Origin: Nonomuraea typhae
GTDB taxonomy: Bacteria; Actinomycetota; Actinomycetes; Streptosporangiales; Streptosporangiaceae
DNA: 64,000 bases
Direction: 5' to 3'
Assembly (NCBI RefSeq): GCF_009760925.1
Contig: NZ_VRLV01000006.1
Location: 124,001 to 188,000, forward strand
Part shown: positions 25,863-34,207 of the stretch, in pieces
Layout: each line of letters starts with the position of its first letter
How positions within the stretch are numbered: position 1 is the stretch's first letter
Translations under genes and position numbers: made by a program
Notes under the pieces: model-generated
Told to the model about the DNA's origin: nothing
Databases searched by the model: none
Seen by the model: only the letters and a program-made list of their open reading frames with translations

Positions 25863-26473
25863 CGTACCGTGGTCACCTCGGGTGCGGGCCAGGCCGTCAT
25901 CGCCAGTTCGGCGACCTTGACCAGGTGTTCCCTGGTAGCGCCGTCGCGGGACTGGGTGGACATGCCCTGGATCACCGCGGCGTAGAAGGTGGCCAGCGCG
26001 GCGGTGTCGGTGTCCGCGGGAAGGATCCCGGCGTTCACGTCGTCGCGGATGCGGGCTTCGAACGCCGCCTTGGCCGCCGTGCGGAAGCCGCGAAGGAGCT
26101 CTTCGACCTCGGCCGATTCCGGTCCGCAGTTGGTCGCGGCGGTGATGATCAGGCAGCCGGGCGGGTGCGCGGGGTCGGTGTAGGCCACGGCGGTCTCCCG
26201 CAGGACGCGTTCGATGGCCTGCCTGCCGGTGGGCTCCTCGGTCAGGGCGCGGCCGGTGAAGGCGCCGTAGACGTCACGGAAGCGGTGGACCACCTCCTCG
26301 AACAGCCGCCGCTTGTCGCCGAAGGCCGCGTACAGGCTCGGGGGGCGGATGCCCATGACCTGGGTCAGTTCGGCCACGGAGGTGGCCTCGTAGCCGTGGC
26401 GCCAGAAGGCGCGCAGGGCGCTGTCGAGGGCCGCGTCCCGGTCGAAGGCTCGTTGTCTCGCCATGGCCGACAT
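25859..26473 (-). CDS. TetR-family transcriptional regulator
   Basis: 204 residues (or 201 from the second ATG at 26464). HTH: ATSVAELTQVMGIRPPSLYAAFGDKRRLF. C-terminal ligand domain of the TetR_C type used by regulators of SDR/quinone-responsive genes. It is divergent from the SDR gene across two TAGCGATCGCTA-type palindromes, its likely operators. Its last codon overlaps the leader ORF of secDF, so TetR, leader and secDF may share a transcript and TetR could link repression by a small molecule to export control (inference). Confidence 0.92.
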   Translation of the reverse strand: MSAMARQRAFDRDAALDSALRAFWRHGYEATSVAELTQVMGIRPPSLYAAFGDKRRLFEEVVHRFRDVYGAFTGRALTEEPTGRQAIERVLRETAVAYTDPAHPPGCLIITAATNCGPESAEVEELLRGFRTAAKAAFEARIRDDVNAGILPADTDTAALATFYAAVIQGMSTQSRDGATREHLVKVAELAMTAWPAPEVTTVR

Positions 26474-26476
26474 TCT

Positions 26477-26515
26477 ATAGCGATCGCTATGTTATGGTTT
26501 TTGTATCGATCGCTA
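26477..26515. promoter_or_regulatory. two TetR operator-like palindromes
   Basis: ATAGCGATCGCTAT (26477-26490, perfect 14-base palindrome) and TATCGATCGCTA (26504-26515), centred about 26 bases apart between the divergent TetR and SDR starts. Core CGATCG shared. Binding by the adjacent TetR protein would control both genes. Confidence 0.7.
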
Positions 26516-26532
26516 AAGAAAGGTTGGACGCC

Positions 26533-27258
26533 ATGAAGACTGCCCTCGTCACCGGGGCGAGCAGGGGAATCGGCCGCGCGAGCGCGCTGCGGCTGGCCAA
26601 GGAGGGCTATCGCGTGGCCGTGCACTACAGCCAGGACGCCGACGCCGCCCGCGAGGTCGTCGAGCAGGCCGGCAACGGCGCCTTCGCCGTCCAGGCCACC
26701 CTCGGCACACCCGGCGCGGTCGAGTTCCTCGCCGAGCAGGTACGGCAGGCCACACCCACCCTCGACGTCCTGGTCAACAACGCCGGCATCGGCACCGGCA
26801 AGTCCCTCGCCGAAGAGTCACTCGACGGCTTCGACCGGGTCTTCGCGGTCAACGTGCGCGACCTGTTCTTCCTGACCCAGCGCCTCCTGCCGCTCATCCC
26901 GGACGGCGGGCGGATCGTCAACATCACCTCCGGCGTCACCCGGATCGCCTTCCCGGAGAGCATCGCCTACTCGATGACCAAGGGCGCGGTCCAGGTGTTC
27001 ACCCTCGCCCTGGCCAAGGAGCTCGGCCCGCGCGGCATCACGGTCAACAACGTCGCCCCGGGGATCATCGACACCGACATGAACGCCGGCTGGCTGCGCG
27101 GCAACCCGGACATGGAGGCGTATGCGGCCGGCCGCCACGCCGTCGGCAGGATCGGCCAGGTGGACGACATCGCCGGCGTGGTCGCCTTCGCCGCCTCGCC
27201 CGACGCCGCCTTCATCACCGGCACCACGCTCGACGCGACCGGCGGAGGGAACCTCTGA
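26533..27258 (+). CDS. short-chain dehydrogenase/reductase (SDR)
   Basis: 241 residues. Start ATG 26533 gives VTGASRGIGRASALRLA, the Rossmann TGxxxGIG motif; NNAG at residue ~85, catalytic Ser ~ITSG and Tyr in YSMTKGAVQ (YxxxK) are all present. Classical NAD(P)-dependent SDR. Probably repressed by the divergent TetR. Substrate unknown. Confidence 0.93.
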   Translation: MKTALVTGASRGIGRASALRLAKEGYRVAVHYSQDADAAREVVEQAGNGAFAVQATLGTPGAVEFLAEQVRQATPTLDVLVNNAGIGTGKSLAEESLDGFDRVFAVNVRDLFFLTQRLLPLIPDGGRIVNITSGVTRIAFPESIAYSMTKGAVQVFTLALAKELGPRGITVNNVAPGIIDTDMNAGWLRGNPDMEAYAAGRHAVGRIGQVDDIAGVVAFAASPDAAFITGTTLDATGGGNL

Positions 27259-27443
27259 CGGCCTTCACCCGGAACGGCGCCGAGTACGAGCGTGCGGGCA
27301 GGCCCCCGCCGAGCACGCGCCGCCAGATCGCCCTGGACCTGCGCACCGACATCCGCGACCCGCTCCCGCTCATCCGCGACTTCCTGGCGGACTGAGTAGG
27401 GGCTACTCATGCGCGGGCGCGGTCACGGGCGCAGGCTCCAGGC

Positions 27444-27956
27444 ATGGAGAAGAAGATGACGACCGTGAGCAAAGAGTTCCTGCGCCTGCTGCGCCGCCGC
27501 GGCCAGGCGGCGCCGGCCCGCAAGATGATCGCGGAGGCGTTCGGCCCCGAGCCCAGCCCCAACCTCGCCGCGCTGGTCACCGAGGCCAACGCCGCCTACC
27601 TCCTCAACCGGATCCGCTTCGCGGAGGACCCCAAGGAAGCCGAGGCCGAGGTCGCCGCGTACGTGCGCGAGATCGCCGACGACTGGTGCGGCACGCCGCC
27701 GCGGATCAAGTTCCCGCCGATCCCGTGGCCGGTGCTCGGCCTGCCGACCGTCGGGCCGCTGCCGATCGAGATGAAGAAGATGGTCCTCGTCCCGGCCGAC
27801 TACGCCGATGCCGCGATCACCTACCAGTGGGTCAGTGACGAGCTGGCCGCGGACGCCCCCGAGCTCGCCGAGCGGGTCACTGCCATGGCCCAGGAGCTGG
27901 TGGCGTTCGCCACGACCGACATCGACATCTGCGTGCATGTCCACCTGCCGGTCTGA
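27444..27956 (+). CDS. conserved-looking hypothetical protein, 170 aa
   Basis: Not recognised. ATG at 27444 or at 27456 (the latter has GGAGAAG just before it). No signal peptide or membrane segment; alpha-helical with a Pro-rich middle (PPIPWPVLGLPTVGPLP) and ending ICVHVHLPV. Codon use is that of a real gene. Between an SDR gene and a convergent VOC gene. Confidence 0.7.
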   Translation: MEKKMTTVSKEFLRLLRRRGQAAPARKMIAEAFGPEPSPNLAALVTEANAAYLLNRIRFAEDPKEAEAEVAAYVREIADDWCGTPPRIKFPPIPWPVLGLPTVGPLPIEMKKMVLVPADYADAAITYQWVSDELAADAPELAERVTAMAQELVAFATTDIDICVHVHLPV

Positions 27957-28004
27957 CGAGGATGGGCCGGGCGGTTGGAGGGGGCCGCCCGGCCCCGGGG
28001 GTGG

Positions 28005-28394
28005 TCAGCCCAGTTCCTCGAACAAGGTCAGCTGGAGTCCCGCCGGGCCTTCCAGGCGGGAGTTCAGGGAGTTCCACGGGGTCCGGACGGGCTCGGCGAT
28101 CAGGGTGGCGCCCGCATCGGTCAGCTCCCTGGTGACGGCGGCCGAGTCGCCGACCTCGAAGGCCACTCTGATGTGACCGGCCACCCGCCGGCCCACCTCC
28201 ACCTCGTCGATGAAGTCGGCCTGGTTCGGATCGGCGATCTCCAGCGTGGCCCGGCCCGCCTCCAAGATGGTCACCCTCCCGTCGGGGGAGTTGTATGCCT
28301 CGCGCTCGGGCAGGCCGAGCGAGTCACGATAGAAGCGGACGGCCGCCTCGTAGTCCTCAGCGGTGACGACAAGTCGCAGTTCTCTTACCTTCAT
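28005..28394 (-). CDS. VOC-family (glyoxalase/bleomycin-resistance fold) protein
   Basis: 129 residues; one VOC module pair with AVRFYRDSLGLPE and a C-terminal GLQLTLFEEL strand carrying the usual Glu. Three bases separate it from the cydB stop, so it is the last gene of a cydA-cydB-VOC transcript. The metal ligands expected near the start are not clearly those of a glyoxalase; function open. Confidence 0.88.
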   Translation of the reverse strand: MKVRELRLVVTAEDYEAAVRFYRDSLGLPEREAYNSPDGRVTILEAGRATLEIADPNQADFIDEVEVGRRVAGHIRVAFEVGDSAAVTRELTDAGATLIAEPVRTPWNSLNSRLEGPAGLQLTLFEELG

Positions 28395-28397
28395 GGG

Positions 28398-29132
28398 TTA
28401 AAGGTAGGACGGACCGGTCACCCGGTGGCGGAAGACCCACCAGACCCACGCCTGTGACGCCACCAGGAACGGGATGATGATCAGGATCACCGGCACCAGC
28501 CAGGCGTTGACCGGTTCCAGCGGCAGCCGGAAGCCCGCCAGGATGCCGACCGCCGTCAGCACCCCCGCGGTCAGCAGGTACGTGTGCCACTCCGCGCCCG
28601 GCGACAGCACCCTGGCCCTGGCCCGCAGCTCACCCGTCAGCCGCAGCGAGGCGAAGGCCAGCCCGTGCATGGCGAACAGCGCCGCCACCGCCGCCGCCGG
28701 CAGGATCGCGAGCGGCCAGGAGGCCCCGATCAGGATGGAGCTGAGCAGCGTGCCCCACGCCAGCGCCAGCCCCCAGCTTCCCGCGACGATCGCGCCGTCC
28801 CAGAACGCCTGCCAGCGGGCCCCGGGCAGCCGCCCGCGCAGCCACAGCCCCATGTCCCGCACGATCCAGGCGGTCACCAGACCCACCACCGCCAGGAAGT
28901 TGGGCCCGCCCATCAGCGTGCCCTCCACGTGCGGGAACAGCCCGGCCAGCACGCCGGCCGTCGAGACCAGCCACACCTCGTTGCCCAGGAAGAAGGGGGC
29001 GATCGCGGCGATCACCTCGCGGCGCTCCGCCGGGGTCCGCCCGAGGTAGGGCAGCAGCATCCCGATCCCGATGTCGGCTCCGGCCAGGATCAGGTAGCCG
29101 ACGGCGAAGAAGCCCAGAATGACGAATTCCAT
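28398..29132 (-). CDS. cydB: cytochrome bd ubiquinol oxidase subunit II, compact
   Basis: 244 residues, clearly shorter than the usual 330-380. N-terminus FFAVGYLILAGADIGIGMLLP is the CydB helix-1 signature; about seven hydrophobic segments are visible where eight or nine are typical. The C-terminus is intact, ending SQAWVWWVFRHRVTGPSYL. Pairs with CydA 14 bases upstream on the same strand to reduce O2 to water using quinol. Start chosen at ATG 29132 to match the signature. The missing segment suggests a reduced subunit variant rather than a broken gene. Confidence 0.82.
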   Translation of the reverse strand: MEFVILGFFAVGYLILAGADIGIGMLLPYLGRTPAERREVIAAIAPFFLGNEVWLVSTAGVLAGLFPHVEGTLMGGPNFLAVVGLVTAWIVRDMGLWLRGRLPGARWQAFWDGAIVAGSWGLALAWGTLLSSILIGASWPLAILPAAAVAALFAMHGLAFASLRLTGELRARARVLSPGAEWHTYLLTAGVLTAVGILAGFRLPLEPVNAWLVPVILIIIPFLVASQAWVWWVFRHRVTGPSYL

Positions 29133-29146
29133 GATCGGCTCTCCTC

Positions 29147-30403
29147 TCAGAGGCTCAGGGCAGGCTGCTGGGGCACGGAGGGTTGTTCGGCGGCGCCGAG
29201 CGCGGCCTCGTCCGGGCCGCGGCGGGCCTGGCGGGCCATGAGCCAGTAGTTGACCACGATCAGCGCGCTGAAGACGGCGGTGAAGATGATCAACGACAGG
29301 CGCATCTGCCCCTCGCTGACGGGCGAGATCGCGTCGGAGGTCTTCAGCAGCCCGTAGACGACCCACGGCTGCCGGCCCACCTCCCGGAAGATCCACCCCG
29401 CGATCATCGTGACGAACGGCACCGGAATCATGAGCATCAGCAGCCAGTGCCAGAGCCGGAACCCGGTCACCACCGGCCGGAACCACATGATCAGGAAGCT
29501 CACCGCCGAGAAGAACAACATCACCGCGAGCAGCGCCAGCATCAGGACGCCCGAGACCTGCACCCACCCGGCGGGCGGCAGATAGTCACCCGGGCCGAAC
29601 CGCGCCACCATCTCGGCCTGCACCTGCGCCATCTTCTCCGCCGAGTTCAGCCAGACGGCGTCCTTGGCGGGCTGCAGCATGTCGATGCTCATCGAGCCGT
29701 ACGCCGCGGTGATCATCGTCGCCGGCAGCGCCAGCGTGATCCCGATCCGCAGCGACTTGCGGAAGACGTCCTGGTCGACGGTGCGCCTGCGCAGGTGGTA
29801 GGCGCTCACCCCGGCCATGAAGAGGCCGCCCACGATCATCGCCGCGCTCATCACGTGCCCGAAGGCGACCTGCGCGAACGGGTTGGCCACCATCGCGCCG
29901 AAGTCGATCAGCTCGAGCTTGCCGTTCGTCATCTTGTGGCCGACCGGGTTCTGCAGGAAACCGTTGGAGATCAGGATCCAGAACGCCGAGGCGTACGCGG
30001 TCAGCGCGACGATCCAGATCGCCGCCAGGTGCGCCCAGCGGTTCAGTCGGTTCCAGCCGAAGATCCACAAGCCGAGGAACGTCGACTCGATGAAGAAGGC
30101 GACCAGCGTCTCGATCGCCAGCGAGGCGCCGAAGGCGTTGCCCGCGAAGTCCGTCAGCCCGCTCCACGACAAGCCGAACTGGAACTCCATCACGATGCCG
30201 GTGACGATGCCCATCGCGTAGTTGATGATGTAGAGCTGCCCCCAGAAGCGCGTCATCCGCATGTGCACCGGGCTGCGCCGTACCGTCGCCCAGGTCTGGA
30301 TGATCGCCACCAGCGTGACCAGGCCCAGTGTCAGGGAGACGAACAGAAAATGCGCTCCCGCGGTGAACGCGAACTGCAACCGGGCGAGCTCTACCGTTTC
30401 CAT
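29147..30403 (-). CDS. cydA: cytochrome bd ubiquinol oxidase subunit I
   Basis: 418 residues. Heme-ligand and quinol motifs are present: AGAHFLFVSLT (His for heme b595), VAFGHVMSAAM (His for b558) and the conserved GRQPW in EVGRQPWVVYG. Shorter than long-Q-loop CydA proteins, so it belongs to the short-loop type. Membrane complex with CydB; high-affinity O2 use and stress respiration. The two-component genes just upstream on the same strand may regulate it. Confidence 0.95.
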   Translation of the reverse strand: METVELARLQFAFTAGAHFLFVSLTLGLVTLVAIIQTWATVRRSPVHMRMTRFWGQLYIINYAMGIVTGIVMEFQFGLSWSGLTDFAGNAFGASLAIETLVAFFIESTFLGLWIFGWNRLNRWAHLAAIWIVALTAYASAFWILISNGFLQNPVGHKMTNGKLELIDFGAMVANPFAQVAFGHVMSAAMIVGGLFMAGVSAYHLRRRTVDQDVFRKSLRIGITLALPATMITAAYGSMSIDMLQPAKDAVWLNSAEKMAQVQAEMVARFGPGDYLPPAGWVQVSGVLMLALLAVMLFFSAVSFLIMWFRPVVTGFRLWHWLLMLMIPVPFVTMIAGWIFREVGRQPWVVYGLLKTSDAISPVSEGQMRLSLIIFTAVFSALIVVNYWLMARQARRGPDEAALGAAEQPSVPQQPALSL

Positions 30404-30501
30404 ACCGTAGAGAGTCCCGGTACACCTGGGTCCGGGGCGTCAGTCCGCGGCGGGCACCGGTCGTACAACTTTGGCGGTCGGCCCGCCGCCTGCCGTACAT
30501 C

Positions 30502-31170
30502 TCAGGGAGTAAGCCACCCCGGGGTGATCATGCCCGCCTCATACGCGAGCACGACGAGCTGGGCCCGGTCGCGCATGCGCAGCTTGGTCATGATGCGGCT
30601 GACGTGCGTCTTCACCGTGGCGGGGCTGAGCACCAGGCGTTCGGCGATCTCGTCGTTGGACAGGCCCGCGGCCACCAGCACCATCACCTCGCGCTCGCGT
30701 TCGGTCAGCGCGTTGAGCTCGGGGCCCGGCTCGGGGCGTTTGACCCGGCCGGCGAACTCGGCGATCAGCCGGCGGGTGACCGACGGCGCGATCAGCGCGT
30801 CGCCCCTGGCCACGACGCGCACGGCGTGGATCAGCTCGGCCGGTTCCGTGTCCTTGACCAGGAAGCCGCTGGCGCCCGCCTTGAGCGCGCCGTACACGTA
30901 GTCGTCCAGGTCGAACGTGGTCAGGATGATCACCCGGACGCCGTCCATCCGGGCGTCGGTGACGATCTGGTTGGTGGCCTCCAGCCCGTCGAGCTCGGGC
31001 ATGCGGATGTCCATGAGCACGACGTCGGGGCGCAGCTCGCGGGCCTGCGCGACGGCCTGCACGCCGTTGGCGGCCTCGCCGACCACCTCGATGTCGTCCT
31101 CGTCGGTGAGAATCGACCGGAATCCGGCCCTGACCAGGGTCTGGTCGTCGGCGAGCAGTGCGCGAATCAT
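30502..31170 (-). CDS. NarL/LuxR-family response regulator
   Basis: 222 residues: receiver domain with Asp-Asp at the start, phospho-Asp in VVLMDIRMPELDG and Lys in VKDTEP; C-terminal LuxR HTH (LTEREREVMVLVAAGLSNDEIAERL). It overlaps the histidine kinase gene by four bases and is followed after 98 bases by cydA, so it may control respiratory genes; that link is positional. Confidence 0.95.
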   Translation of the reverse strand: MIRALLADDQTLVRAGFRSILTDEDDIEVVGEAANGVQAVAQARELRPDVVLMDIRMPELDGLEATNQIVTDARMDGVRVIILTTFDLDDYVYGALKAGASGFLVKDTEPAELIHAVRVVARGDALIAPSVTRRLIAEFAGRVKRPEPGPELNALTEREREVMVLVAAGLSNDEIAERLVLSPATVKTHVSRIMTKLRMRDRAQLVVLAYEAGMITPGWLTP

Positions 31171-32348
31171 CGCTTTCCATCCTGTGGTTCGGGTACGGCC
31201 CGGCCGGACCCGTGCTCGGGGTGTGCTTGCGGTACGGCCAGCGGCAGGTTGGCCTCGACGGAGAACCCGCCTTGCGGACGGGGGCCGGCTTCCAGCGTGC
31301 CGCCGAGGGCGGTGGCTCGTTCGCGCATGCCCTGGACGCCGAAGCCGCTGCCCTCGGAGTAGGCGGCGCCCGGGCCGTCATCCTCCACCCTGATCACGAT
31401 ATTTCCGGACTCGTGGGTGACGGCGACTGTTGCCTGGTCGGTCCCTGAGTGCCGGGAGACGTTCGTCAGCGACTCCTGGATGATCCGGGCGGCGGCCAGG
31501 TCCACCTGCGCGGGCAGCTCGGCGGGCGTGCCCTCCACCAGCAGGTTCACCCGCAGCCCCGACCGTTGCACCAGCTCGTCGAGGCGGCTCAGGCTGTCGG
31601 CGGGGGCGGTCGGCGCCGCCTCGTCCACCTGCCGCAGCACTCCGAGCGTGGTCCTGAGCTGCCGCAGCGTCTCCTTGCTCGTCTCCTTGATCGCGCGCAG
31701 CGCCGCCTCGGCGTCCTCCGGCCGCTTCTTCAGCCCGTGCAGCGCCGCCCCGGCCTGCACGTTGATCATGGAGATGTTGTGACCCAGGACGTCGTGGAGC
31801 TCACGGGCGATGCGCAGCCGCTCCTCGGTCTCGCGCCGCCTGGCCTCCTCCTCCTTGGTGTGCTCGGCGTCGAGGGCGCGCTGCTCGGCCTCGCGCTGGT
31901 AGGCGCGCCGGTTCATGGTCACGCCGCCGAAGGCGACGGCGGCCACGACCCAGCCGCCGATCATCGCGAACTGGGTGTCGTCCACGTGCCGCACCTCGCC
32001 CGTCTCGCCGAGGCCCATCGCGAGCAGCAGGGCGGCGCCGGTCGCGACCGCCGGGATCACGTGGCCCTGGTCGCCGGCGCTGTACAAGGCCACGAGGAAG
32101 ACGACCAGCATGGGCCCGTCCAGCGTGGCGTAGGGGTAGTAGATGGCCGTGCAGACCGCGATGACCAGCAGCGCGGCCACGGGGAAGCGCCGGCGGAGCA
32201 CCAGCGCGACGCTGGAGAGCGCGGGAAGCAGGATGTCGAGGCCGTTCGGCTGGAGCTCAGGCTTGAACAGGGCGGTGAGCAGCGTCCCTGTCACCAGGAC
32301 CACGATCACGGCGATCGACACCCATGTACTCGACTGGAGCCTGCGCAT
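31167..32348 (-). CDS. DesK-type sensor histidine kinase
   Basis: 393 residues from ATG 32348. Five to six N-terminal hydrophobic segments (~1-140), a coiled linker, a HisKA_3 motif with the phospho-acceptor His in RELHDVLGHNISM, and an ATP-binding domain ending DDGPGAAYSEGSGFGVQGMRER. Partner of the response regulator at 30502 (4-base overlap). Signal unknown. Confidence 0.94.
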   Translation of the reverse strand: MRRLQSSTWVSIAVIVVLVTGTLLTALFKPELQPNGLDILLPALSSVALVLRRRFPVAALLVIAVCTAIYYPYATLDGPMLVVFLVALYSAGDQGHVIPAVATGAALLLAMGLGETGEVRHVDDTQFAMIGGWVVAAVAFGGVTMNRRAYQREAEQRALDAEHTKEEEARRRETEERLRIARELHDVLGHNISMINVQAGAALHGLKKRPEDAEAALRAIKETSKETLRQLRTTLGVLRQVDEAAPTAPADSLSRLDELVQRSGLRVNLLVEGTPAELPAQVDLAAARIIQESLTNVSRHSGTDQATVAVTHESGNIVIRVEDDGPGAAYSEGSGFGVQGMRERATALGGTLEAGPRPQGGFSVEANLPLAVPQAHPEHGSGRAVPEPQDGKR

Positions 32349-32394
32349 GCGCCCATTGTGTACGGCCGCGCTGCTGGATGGGTAAGTCAGGTTC

Positions 32395-32619
32395 ATGACC
32401 ATCAAGGAGGAGCTCCGGCACGTCGAGGACGATCTGGCCAGGTTGCGCCAGTCGACGAGGGAACTGCGGGAGCAGATCGGGGACATGGGAGCGACCGACC
32501 TGGTCGAGCGCTCCCAAATGCTGGAACTGGCCGACGACCAGGATCAGATCATCGCCGAGCTGGAGGCGCGGCGCGACGGATTGCTGCGCCGGCTTCAAGA
32601 GGAAGAGGGACGCGGCTAG
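32395..32619 (+). CDS. small coiled-coil protein, 74 aa
   Basis: Highly charged helix throughout, rich in Glu, Asp, Arg and Leu in heptad-like spacing (DDLARLRQSTRELREQI and ELEARRDGLLRRLQEEE). No signal peptide. Divergent from the kinase gene and overlaps the end of the convergent desaturase gene by four bases. Function unknown. Confidence 0.65.
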   Translation: MTIKEELRHVEDDLARLRQSTRELREQIGDMGATDLVERSQMLELADDQDQIIAELEARRDGLLRRLQEEEGRG

Positions 32620-33647
32620 GGGAGGGACGCGCGCTCCGCCGGGGGACGGCGGAGCGCGGCGCCGACCTCGTGCAGGTGGCGCAGGGCCTGGCCGTAGGAG
32701 TCGACGAGGCCGGTGGCCAGGTAGTCCACGCGGAGTTCGGCGCAGTACTGCTCCACGATCGGCTGGGCGCGGCGCAGGTTGGGCGCGGGCATGTGGGGGA
32801 AGAGGTGGTGCTCGATCTGGTAGTTGAGCTGGCCCAGCGCGATGTCGGTGAACCAGCCGCCGTGGACGTTGCGCGAGGTCAGCACCTGCTTGCGCAGGAA
32901 GTCGAGCTTGTCGTCGCCGCTCAGGATGGGCATGCCCTTGTGGTTGGGGGCGAACGTGCAGCCCAGGTAGACGCCGAAGACGCCCTGGTGGATGACCAGG
33001 AAGAGCAGGGCCTTGCCGAAGGGCAGCACGGTGAAGACCAGGCCGAAGTACCAGGCGCAGTGGGCGAGGAGCAGGGTCGCCTCCAGGCCCCGGTTGCGCA
33101 TGCTGGGTTTCAGCAGCGATTTGAAGCTGGCGACGTGAAGGTGCCAGGCTTCGAGGGTGAGCAGCGGAAAGAACCAGAACGCCTGATATTTCGCGATGAA
33201 GCGCGGCAGGCCGCGACTCCGCTCGACCTGCTCCGTCGACCAGACGATGACCGCCGGGGAGACGTCCGGGTCGTGATCCTCGTGGTTGGGGTTGGCGTGG
33301 TGGCGGTTGTGCTTGTCGGTCCACCAGCCCCAGCCGAGCCCGACGCCGAGGTTGCCCACCAGCCGTCCGGCGATCTCGCTCGGCCGCCGGGTGCGGAAGA
33401 CCTGCCGGTGTCCCAGGTCGTGGGCGAGGAAGCCGAACTGGGTGAAGACGACCGCGAGCAGGACGGCGACCGCCATCTGCCACCACGAGTCGCCCACCCA
33501 CAGGAACAGCGCCCAGCCGCCGAGGAACGCGATGGTCGCCAGGCTCAGCCGTACGGCGTAATACACGGGACGCCGGTCCAGCAGGCCGGCGTCCGTGATT
33601 CTGCGAGCTAGGCGCGCGAAGTCGCTGCCTCTGGTCTCAGTCGTCAC
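32616..33647 (-). CDS. membrane fatty-acid desaturase
   Basis: 343 residues with the three His boxes of the integral-membrane desaturases: HDLGH (~79), HNRHH (~113) and QIEHH (~268), plus four hydrophobic helices. The last box with Gln before IEHH marks the front-end/DesA3-like acyl group. Introduces a double bond in acyl chains using O2 and an electron donor. It follows the MarR gene by 26 bases and likely forms an operon controlled by the operator at 34170. Confidence 0.93.
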   Translation of the reverse strand: MTTETRGSDFARLARRITDAGLLDRRPVYYAVRLSLATIAFLGGWALFLWVGDSWWQMAVAVLLAVVFTQFGFLAHDLGHRQVFRTRRPSEIAGRLVGNLGVGLGWGWWTDKHNRHHANPNHEDHDPDVSPAVIVWSTEQVERSRGLPRFIAKYQAFWFFPLLTLEAWHLHVASFKSLLKPSMRNRGLEATLLLAHCAWYFGLVFTVLPFGKALLFLVIHQGVFGVYLGCTFAPNHKGMPILSGDDKLDFLRKQVLTSRNVHGGWFTDIALGQLNYQIEHHLFPHMPAPNLRRAQPIVEQYCAELRVDYLATGLVDSYGQALRHLHEVGAALRRPPAERASLP

Positions 33648-33684
33648 GCCCCAACACTGGCGTATCGCGGACGCTTACGGAAGA

Positions 33685-34158
33685 TCAGCGCTTGGCCGGT
33701 CGCTTTTCCGCAGCTAGCGCCGTTACGCGAGCGAGCTGCCGGTCGTACATCTCCCGGGCGCGCCGGGTGAAGCCGAGCAGCAGCGCGACCTGCTCGTCGG
33801 TGTACCCGGCCAGGAACCGGGCGCCCTCCTCGGCGACCGGGCCGTAGACGACCTGTGACTTCTCCGCCGCCATCGGGGTGGCCCGCACGATCACCTTCCG
33901 CCGGTCGCCCGGGTCGGGGGAGCGGGTCAGGTAGCCGAGCTTCTCCAGCCGGTCGAGCATCGCGGTGACGCTGCCCGTGGTCAGCCCCAGGGCGGTGCCG
34001 AGCCGGGTCGGCGTCATCGCGTCCGTCCTGCCCAGCAGGTCGAGGCAGCGCAGGTCGGTGCGGTTGACGCCCATGTAGGCGGCGGCCGCCTCGTCGAAGG
34101 CGTCCACCGCCGTCTGGTTCGCCTGGACTTCCTCGCTCAGCTCCCGCCGCAGGTCCAC
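33685..34158 (-). CDS. MarR-family regulator
   Basis: 157 residues from a GTG with AGGGAGG at good distance. Winged helix: LGTALGLTTGSVTAMLDRLEKLGYLTR and wing DPGDRRKVIV. Upstream of the desaturase gene on the same strand. A 10-bp perfect inverted repeat just before it is the likely autoregulatory site, so the pair may respond to a lipid or stress signal. Confidence 0.9.
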   Translation of the reverse strand: MDLRRELSEEVQANQTAVDAFDEAAAAYMGVNRTDLRCLDLLGRTDAMTPTRLGTALGLTTGSVTAMLDRLEKLGYLTRSPDPGDRRKVIVRATPMAAEKSQVVYGPVAEEGARFLAGYTDEQVALLLGFTRRAREMYDRQLARVTALAAEKRPAKR

Positions 34159-34169
34159 GCCGGCCTCCC

Positions 34170-34204
34170 TCTCTCGACTCCCAAGATACGCGGTAGTCGA
34201 GAGA
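34170..34204. promoter_or_regulatory. inverted repeat upstream of marR-desaturase operon
   Basis: TCTCTCGACT (34170-34179) and AGTCGAGAGA (34195-34204), a perfect 10-bp inverted repeat with a 15-base spacer, 12 bases from the MarR start. Centre-to-centre spacing and palindromic half sites fit MarR operators. Confidence 0.65.
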
Positions 34205-34207
34205 TCT

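Noticed and set aside
27259..27395. In-frame segment after the SDR gene ending LRTDIRDPLPLIRDFLAD
   Set aside because: No start codon in the frame; could be a gene remnant but nothing is recognised in it.
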